Shown here piece after piece: positions 6,732 through 10,375 of a DNA stretch of 10,375 nt. Below the pieces are notes generated by a model. The model was given only the letters and a program-made list of their open reading frames with translations, did no database searches and was not told the origin of the DNA. This DNA is from an uncultured Treponema sp. Lineage in GTDB: Bacteria > Spirochaetota > Spirochaetia > Treponematales > Treponemataceae. Both the position numbers and the translations under genes were made by a program. The first letter of the stretch is position 1. Each line of letters opens with the position of its first letter. The DNA is taken from positions 1-10,375 of the forward strand of contig NZ_CALHGC010000223.1 in assembly GCF_938029485.1 (NCBI RefSeq), read 5' to 3'.

Positions 6732-8311
6732 GGATTATCTATCCGTTCCAACATTCCGCAACTGCCGGTTTTGATAATCCGCCACAATTCCGTGCAGTTG
6801 CAATTTTGCAGGAAAACACTGTCATGGCTGATAATAATGAGTGCGCATGATATTTTTGCAAGGGCAGTTTCGAGAAGTCTGGCGGAAAGAATATCCAAGT
6901 GATTGGTCGGTTCGTCCAAAATAAGAACTTTGAGTGGTTTTGACATTGCAAGTGCAATCATGAGCTTGCGAAGTTCGCCGGGACTGATTCGCTTGCTGTC
7001 AGTAAAGGTAAGCAGCGCTTTGGGATTCGATCCCATGCGGTACACTGTAGAAAGAATTTCACTTCGCAGTTCTTTATCGAGCGAGAAGAAGTGTGCTAAC
7101 ACTGCTTGTTCTTCTGCTTTCGGAATTTCCTGCGGCAGATAAAATGAAAGACTTTCTCCATCGCTTTTCTTTTGCAGATCAGCTTCCCGTATCCGGTTTA
7201 ATATGGTATGTGCAAGCAATGTCTTTCCTGTTCCGTTGACTCCCGTCAGCGCAATGCGGGACTGCTTTTGCACCGTCAATTCGGGAATCTGCAAGGTATA
7301 ACTGCCATCTTCTCCAGCACTGATGATTTGCGGCGGCAGGTGTATGAGTACCTTTGGAATGAACACTGACGTGTCTGCTTGCGCCGGTGAAAACCCTTCC
7401 TTACGATTCAGCGGTTTTGCTTGAGTATCGCGGCGTTTTTCGGCTTGCTCACGGCGGCTGCCAAAACATTTTTTTACCGTGCCCGGCGTCCTGTCTTTAC
7501 CGGTAACAATGGCAAGGCGGATTTTTTGTGCTGCGTCGTGGTCTTTGCCGCCGTACACATTCCTCAGGCGGTTCTTAGAATGTTCTGCCTCGCGCTGCCA
7601 CATATCGGAAAGTGCTTTTGCTTTTGAAACCCCTGCATCAGCTTTATGCCATTCCGAAAGGCAGGAAGCTCGCTCTGTGTCCCAAAGTTCAAGCGCTGTA
7701 CTTACATTCGCAGCATAGAGCTTACCTCTGATTGAATCGGCTCCGTCTGCGAACGCTGCCGCTTCCCGATATAAGTAGAAGGTAGCGGTACATAATGAAT
7801 CGGCAAAGGCGCGGTCATGACTGACAATGAGCCCTGTGCCGGTAAACAGTTTTAAGGCATTTATAATGAGCTCTTTTGAAACGGCATCCAAGTGATTGGT
7901 CGGTTCGTCAAGCAGCAGAACCGAAGGACGCTCCGCTAAAGCACAGGCAATTTGCAGCCGCTTCTTTTCTCCGCCCGAAAGTGTTTCCCAGCGTTCAAGC
8001 TGTTTTGCCGTAATATTAAGCAGCGAGAAAAAGCGACGCACTTCGTTATCCGCATCCCAGAACAATGTATACGCAGTATCGGGCAGTTCCGTACTGTTTT
8101 GCGCACAGTATACTGCCGATTCGCATTTAATGCTTCCCGAAAGCGGCACCAGCATCCCTGCGATTAATTTGAGTAATGTCGTTTTTCCGCAGCCGTTTGC
8201 ACCGGTAATACATGTCCAATGGGATGTTCCTCCAAGCGTTGCGGAGAATCCGTCGAATAATATCTCCGCAGAATCCGGATATGAAAAAGAAACATTTTGT
8301 AATGTTATCAT
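6686..8311 (-). CDS. ABC-F family ATPase (ribosome-associated or resistance type)
   Basis: The 541-residue protein holds two ABC domains and no membrane segments, as in the ABC-F family that acts on ribosomes. Domain 1: Walker A GANGCGKT (37-44), signature LSGGEKKRL (111-119), VLLLDEPTNHLD (131-142), SHD (164-166). Domain 2: Walker A GVNGTGKT (357-364), a degenerate signature ISPGELRKL (442-450), VLILDEPTNHLD (462-473), SHD (495-497). Between them lies the basic, helical linker (about 200-310) expected of ABC-F proteins. The repeated DEPTNHLD is the family hallmark. Some members protect ribosomes from antibiotics, others regulate translation; the sequence alone does not tell which. The end after TELWRI (about 507-541) is an unusual Cys-rich tail encoded partly opposite the third permease gene. 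The ATG overlaps the stop of a 17-codon ORF (ATGA). Confidence 0.9.
   Translation of the reverse strand: MITLQNVSFSYPDSAEILFDGFSATLGGTSHWTCITGANGCGKTTLLKLIAGMLVPLSGSIKCESAVYCAQNSTELPDTAYTLFWDADNEVRRFFSLLNITAKQLERWETLSGGEKKRLQIACALAERPSVLLLDEPTNHLDAVSKELIINALKLFTGTGLIVSHDRAFADSLCTATFYLYREAAAFADGADSIRGKLYAANVSTALELWDTERASCLSEWHKADAGVSKAKALSDMWQREAEHSKNRLRNVYGGKDHDAAQKIRLAIVTGKDRTPGTVKKCFGSRREQAEKRRDTQAKPLNRKEGFSPAQADTSVFIPKVLIHLPPQIISAGEDGSYTLQIPELTVQKQSRIALTGVNGTGKTLLAHTILNRIREADLQKKSDGESLSFYLPQEIPKAEEQAVLAHFFSLDKELRSEILSTVYRMGSNPKALLTFTDSKRISPGELRKLMIALAMSKPLKVLILDEPTNHLDILSARLLETALAKISCALIIISHDSVFLQNCNCTELWRIIKTGSCGMLERIDNPYPCSCNAGSCLVNP
6726..6744 (+). terminator. Weak stem-loop at the end of the iron operon
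   Basis: GGATAG (6726-6731) pairs with CTATCC (6739-6744) around a 7-nt loop and covers the TAG stop of the third permease. No T-run follows, so it is a poor intrinsic terminator. It also lies inside the coding region of the opposing ABC-F gene. It is the only terminator-like structure I see between the two convergent genes. Confidence 0.25.
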
Positions 8312-8361
8312 TCCGAGAACTGCTCCAAAATAAAATCTAAATATGTTTTACTCGATGCCAT
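8308..8361 (-). pseudogene. 17-codon fragment resembling the start of a TfoX-N protein
   Basis: ATG at 8361 reads MASSKTYLDFILEQFSE and then TGA (8308-8310). This is very like the conserved N-terminus of TfoX N-terminal-domain proteins (MASSKEYLDFxLEQLS...), which normally run on for about 90 or more residues. The rest is absent and the ABC-F gene starts at once: its ATG overlaps this stop as ATGA. Most likely it is the stub left by a deletion that fused the front of a TfoX-like gene to the ABC-F gene. It may now act as a short translated leader that couples ribosomes onto the ABC-F start. Similarity is from memory of the family and is not searched. Confidence 0.55.
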
Positions 8362-8385
8362 AATTACCGATGCCTTACGATTTTT

Positions 8386-8448
8386 TTATTGATGATAATG
8401 TGTACCGCACTGAACAATATATAATTTATCAGACCAAACCTTTACCAT
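8386..8448 (-). pseudogene. Txe/YoeB-like toxin reduced to 20 codons by internal deletion
   Basis: Directly after the antitoxin, with its ATG sharing one base with the antitoxin stop (TGATG), a short frame encodes MVKVWSDK then LYIVQCGTHYHQ and stops. The first half matches the start of Txe/YoeB mRNA-cleaving toxins (xxKVWSDxAW...). The second half matches the end of RelE/YoeB-fold toxins, where a β-strand closes with (L/I)xxxCxxHY. About 60-65 residues of the middle, including most of the catalytic surface, are missing. The product cannot be an active toxin. The preserved coupling geometry shows it was part of the same operon as the RelB gene. Confidence 0.6.
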
Positions 8449-8708
8449 CAATCAGTTTCCTTCAGTTCATGAATTTGACATTTTCCGGTTTCAATCTGAT
8501 GTATACTTTTACGCAAATATTTCATATTTTCTTCCGAATAAATATACGGATCTTCGGATGCTTTCAGCGCAAAAGGAAGACCATTTTCTCGAATTGTAGC
8601 TTTTACAAAAGAATTTATTGCCGAAGAAATATTTATTCCCATAGAGTCGCATATTCGTTCAAAACTTATTTTATCCTCGTTCGCAATTTTTGCTGATATT
8701 GTAGTCAT
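8448..8708 (-). CDS. RelB/DinJ-family antitoxin
   Basis: The 86-residue protein begins MTTISAKIANEDK, followed by a helix and MGINISSAINSFVKATIRENGLPFAL. This is the ribbon-helix-helix pattern of RelB/DinJ antitoxins: a β-strand for DNA contact, two helices for dimerisation, and the (G)(L/I)PF motif. The C-terminal part (about 50-86) would normally wrap the toxin. AGAGG lies 7 nt before the ATG. The gene has its own promoter (8727-8755). Its expected partner is only a 20-codon remnant just downstream, so the antitoxin is an orphan here. It may still repress its own promoter, or neutralise a related toxin elsewhere. Confidence 0.85.
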   Translation of the reverse strand: MTTISAKIANEDKISFERICDSMGINISSAINSFVKATIRENGLPFALKASEDPYIYSEENMKYLRKSIHQIETGKCQIHELKETD

Positions 8709-8720
8709 CTTAATACCTCT

Positions 8721-8755
8721 TACTACAGTATACTACATAGGTTTCTAAATATCAA
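8721..8755 (-). promoter_or_regulatory. Promoter and likely operator of the antitoxin gene
   Basis: On the minus strand TTGATA (8755-8750) and TATACT (8732-8727) are separated by exactly 17 nt, a near-consensus sigma-70 promoter. The -10 box lies in the perfect palindrome AGTATACT (8727-8734). It also overlaps two direct copies of TACTACA (8721-8727 and 8731-8737, + strand) spaced 10 bp, one helical turn. Such short repeats are the usual binding sites of ribbon-helix-helix antitoxins, so autorepression is likely. Confidence 0.65.
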
Positions 8756-8773
8756 CTATTCTCTCTGTAAAAC

Positions 8774-8793
8774 GCTGCCTGCAGCTGTTTTTT
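8774..8793 (+). terminator. Possible intrinsic terminator, + strand
   Basis: GCTGC-CT-GCAGC (8774-8785) is followed by TGTTTTTT (8786-8793). The stem is short and the loop tight. No + strand gene ends nearby, so it could belong to a lost gene or shield the region from transcription. Confidence 0.25.
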
Positions 8794-8799
8794 AGTTAT

Positions 8800-8847
8800 G
8801 GCTCGTGAGCCGGTGAAAAATATGGAGCGAAGCGGAATATTTTTCAC
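8800..8847. repeat. Two palindromes at the left flank of the IS200 element
   Basis: GGCTC-GT-GAGCC (8800-8811) is followed at once by an 11-bp inverted repeat, GTGAAAAATAT (8813-8823) and ATATTTTTCAC (8837-8847), enclosing GGAGCGAAGCGGA. The structure ends right before the IS left hairpin. It resembles a dispersed intergenic repeat that could have served as the insertion target, since single-strand IS200/IS605 transposons favour sites in folded DNA. Confidence 0.5.
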
Positions 8848-8896
8848 AATAAACCACCCGCTATGCGGGTGTGAGACAAAAGCTTATAGCAAAAAA

Positions 8897-8960
8897 ACTT
8901 TCCTCGAAAGCGGTACAATAAGATTGTTCAAGTCTATTGCATCAGGCTAAGGAGGAAAGT
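8897..8960 (+). promoter_or_regulatory. Leader stem hiding the tnpA ribosome binding site
   Basis: ACTTTCCTC (8897-8905) is perfectly complementary to GAGGAAAGT (8952-8960), which contains the Shine-Dalgarno sequence of tnpA two bases before its ATG. Sequestration of this site by the 5' leader is a known way in which IS200 elements keep transposase translation very low. The 46-nt loop holds a smaller inverted repeat (CAATA...TATTG). Confidence 0.6.
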
Positions 8961-8962
8961 AA

Positions 8963-9425
8963 ATGGCAAACATAAGAGATTCGCTCCAGCCACACAAAAT
9001 GGCTGTGTAAATATCATATAGTATTTACACCGAAATACCGTCGAAAGGCAATATACGGGCAATACAAGAAAAGCATCGGGCAAATTCTGAGACAGCTGTG
9101 TAATTACAAGGGAGTCGAGATAATTGAAGGACATCTGATGATAGACCATATACACATGCTGGTAAGTATCCCGCCAAAGTATAGTGTGTCGCAATTTATG
9201 GGATATCTGAAAGGCAAAAGTAGTCTGATGATATTTGATAGACATGCGAACTTGAAATATAAGTTTGGCAATCGCCATTTCTGGGCAGAAGGATATTATG
9301 TACGTACAGTCGGCTTGAATGAAGCAACGATAAAGAAGTACATACAAGAACAAGAAAGCCATGATATAGCGATGGACAAACTGAACATGAAAGAGTGGGA
9401 AGGCCCTTTTAAGGGTAGCAAGTAA
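8963..9425 (+). pseudogene. tnpA: IS200-type transposase TnpA (Y1 HUH), frameshifted
   Basis: The gene starts at ATG 8963 behind GGAGGAAAGT and reads MANIRDSLQPHK, then runs into TAA at 9008-9010. Skipping one base in the A4 run at 8996-8999 restores the family sequence WLCKYHIVFTPKYRR, and the frame is then open to 9425. A one-base insertion therefore explains everything, and the intact product would have had about 153 residues. The HUH motif is HIH (codons at 9147 and 9153) and the probable catalytic Tyr is in KKYIQEQ (codon at 9339). Translation from the internal ATG at 9138 would give 95 residues without the N-terminal half of the fold. The active-site residues are intact, so the lesion is recent or the base is a sequencing error. 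Confidence 0.82.
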
Positions 9426-9432
9426 TACAAAA

Positions 9433-9447
9433 GCCCCTTCAAGGGGC
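9433..9447 (+). terminator. Hairpin after tnpA
   Basis: GCCCC-TTCAA-GGGGC lies just after the tnpA stop. It is followed by GGCGACGAG, not a T-run. It may act as a weak terminator or protect the 3' end of the mRNA. Confidence 0.3.
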
Positions 9448-9492
9448 GGCGACGAGTCAAATTGCAATAGGCTTGAACGTTAGTGAAAGCTG

Positions 9493-9535
9493 GAGACTTA
9501 AGTCTCTGCTTGAGGCCCTAGCCTTATAGGCTAGG
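9493..9535. repeat. Two further palindromes inside the IS right end
   Basis: GAGACTTAAGTCTC (9493-9506) is a perfect 14-bp palindrome, and CCTAGCC-TTATA-GGCTAGG (9517-9535) is a 7-bp stem. Together with the right-end hairpin (9540-9562) they make the 3' part of the element, about 130 nt without a gene, strongly structured. They could be subterminal TnpA recognition structures or part of a small RNA. Confidence 0.4.
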
Positions 9536-9592
9536 TGCAAACCACCCGTTTTACGGGTGGTTGTGATTTCCGATTGTCAATCGAATCCGCTT

Positions 9593-9676
9593 TCAGAGAT
9601 GAGCGATGCCATCGCGGTAATACCTTAGCGTATCTTCGTCAAGCGTATCTATTGTATGCTGTAATACGGTGAGCAT
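9593..9676 (-). pseudogene. Short gene remnant between the IS and the nuclease-like gene
   Basis: ATG at 9676, 11 nt after the neighbouring gene's stop, reads MLTVLQHTIDTLDEDTLRYY and RDGIAHL, then stops at 9593. The composition looks like a real acidic, helical protein. In the +1 frame the same stretch continues as SLISESGFD to a TGA at 9577-9579, giving a smoother protein end, so a frameshift is likely. I do not recognise the family. It may be the tail of a gene cut by the IS insertion or a deletion. Confidence 0.3.
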
Positions 9677-9687
9677 TCTTTTTGGTG

Positions 9688-10375
9688 TTAGTTGTCTTTT
9701 GCTTTTCTTTTCCAGTTTGAATTTGAGTCTGTAATTGGAAGCCCCTGTGGTGTAATTTCCAGTTTTAGTTTCGTATCAATATGAGCAATGTCGGTTTTTG
9801 ATATCGTATTTGTGATGATACAGAATGGAGTAAGTATGCATATATAGAATGTTAATGAAGCGAACCGTATTTCATTACAATCTTTACTATCGTTTAGTCT
9901 TTTTATCGTATTAATATATTTATTAATTACAGGTGTTCGGTTTGTCTGGGCTGAGGGAGTATATAGTGTACCACTATTAACACTATCTAATATATGCACA
10001 AAGTAATTATTGCCTTTTTCACATAATAATTTCTCTATATCGCTCCGAAATGTTTTAGACTCATTATGAGCTTTATATTCTATGCAATTTGATCGAACAT
10101 ACTTATTTTCTTTTTTTTCATATATACATAAATCAAGATTACCGGATCTCTTCGTATTTCCAGTAAATGAGTATTTTTCTATGGTTGGTGTTTCTACTGA
10201 AAATGCGACATTCTTTTGAAGTAATATGTGACAAAGCAATATTTTAGCTTCTTGTTCGCTAATACGTTTTGCTTGCTCATCCGTTTTAGGTTCTTTCTTT
10301 TTTGGGTATATTAATGAAGGGTCAGTATTTGAACATTCACCTAATTCATCTTGAATTTTATGAAGCATTTTCAAG
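9688..10375 (-). CDS. Unassigned protein with a PD-(D/E)XK nuclease signature (5' end possibly off the window)
   Basis: The frame is open to the window edge. TTG at 10374 and ATG at 10368 are possible starts, but the gene may begin further right. Counted from 10374 there are 228 residues. Helix EQEAKILLCHIL (Glu42) is followed by SGNLDLCIY (Asp81) and, on the next predicted strand, CIEYKAHN (Glu99, Lys101). This E...D...E-x-K arrangement is the signature of the PD-(D/E)XK nuclease fold, and the IEYKAHN motif with a following DIEKLLCEK helix strengthens it. Such folds occur in restriction enzymes and many defence proteins. The gene is clearly richer in A+T than the iron operon and sits among remnants and an IS, which suggests horizontal acquisition. 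No specific family is recognised; the function is inference from motif only. Confidence 0.6.
   Translation of the reverse strand, partial: LKMLHKIQDELGECSNTDPSLIYPKKKEPKTDEQAKRISEQEAKILLCHILLQKNVAFSVETPTIEKYSFTGNTKRSGNLDLCIYEKKENKYVRSNCIEYKAHNESKTFRSDIEKLLCEKGNNYFVHILDSVNSGTLYTPSAQTNRTPVINKYINTIKRLNDSKDCNEIRFASLTFYICILTPFCIITNTISKTDIAHIDTKLKLEITPQGLPITDSNSNWKRKAKDN

Larger units (their letters stand above)
8848..9580 (+). mobile_element. IS200/IS605-family insertion sequence (tnpA only), inactive
   Basis: A single Y1-type transposase gene is framed by matching hairpins rather than terminal inverted repeats, as expected for IS200. Left: CACCCGC-TAT-GCGGGTG (8855-8871). Right: AACCACCCGT-TTT-ACGGGTGGTT (9540-9562). 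Both share ACCACCCG. The size of about 0.7 kb fits IS200-type elements. TCAA at 9577-9580, 15 nt after the right hairpin, is a plausible right cleavage site by analogy with ISHp608; the left edge is not defined by the sequence and is given only roughly. There is no tnpB and therefore no expected ωRNA. The element is probably immobile because tnpA is frameshifted. Confidence 0.8.

Noticed and set aside
7896..8333. 145-codon ORF on the + strand
   Set aside because: It lies opposite the first ATPase domain of the ABC-F gene, which contains all expected motifs.
8370..8696. 108-codon ORF on the + strand
   Set aside because: It lies opposite the RelB antitoxin and toxin remnant, reads as low-complexity Phe/Tyr/Ile-rich sequence, and has no ribosome binding site.
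8934..9467. 177-codon ORF on the minus strand
   Set aside because: It is antisense to tnpA, whose HUH and Tyr motifs define the true strand.
8848..9580. TnpB/ωRNA-type system in the IS element
   Set aside because: No tnpB reading frame exists; the space after tnpA is only about 150 nt, so the element is of the tnpA-only IS200 kind.

Overview
The window looks like chromosomal DNA of a host-associated treponeme or a close relative. The main clue is a P19/Tp34-type periplasmic iron-binding protein followed by an FTR1-like permease with a DUF2318 domain, plus three FtsX-type permeases, an ABC ATPase and an FMN-binding lipoprotein. The moderate GC content of the left two thirds would fit the T. 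vincentii/T. medium group better than T. denticola. This assignment is inference from gene content only.

Layout. Positions 1-6731 (+ strand) hold one iron-uptake cluster: the 3' end of a P19/Tp34-like gene, a 238-nt highly structured gap, an iron permease with a Cys-rich DUF2318 tail, two MacB/FtsX-type permeases, their ATPase, and, behind a promoter of their own, an FMN-binding lipoprotein and a third FtsX permease. The permease gene is split between two frames at a run of ten A. The expected division of labour is as follows. P19 binds Fe in the periplasm. The permease takes it across the inner membrane with redox help from its CxxC domain and perhaps from the covalently flavinylated lipoprotein. 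The role of the ABC complex is undefined, as in related P19 loci.

Positions 6686-8311 (- strand) encode an ABC-F protein whose 3' end overlaps the third permease by 46 nt. Upstream of it (8308-8708, - strand) lies a small graveyard: an intact RelB/DinJ antitoxin with a good promoter, a Txe/YoeB-like toxin collapsed to 20 codons, and a 17-codon fragment resembling the start of TfoX-N proteins, whose stop overlaps the ABC-F start.

Positions ~8848-9580 are an IS200-type element. It has end hairpins, a leader stem that hides the ribosome binding site, and a tnpA broken by a one-base insertion near its start. To its right are a short gene remnant and an AT-rich gene (9688 to the window edge, - strand) with a PD-(D/E)XK nuclease signature, possibly a defence gene.

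I saw no tRNA, rRNA or CRISPR array. The most interesting points are the A10 frameshift in the iron permease, the attenuator-like structure in front of it, the collapsed toxin next to an intact antitoxin, and the unassigned nuclease-like protein.
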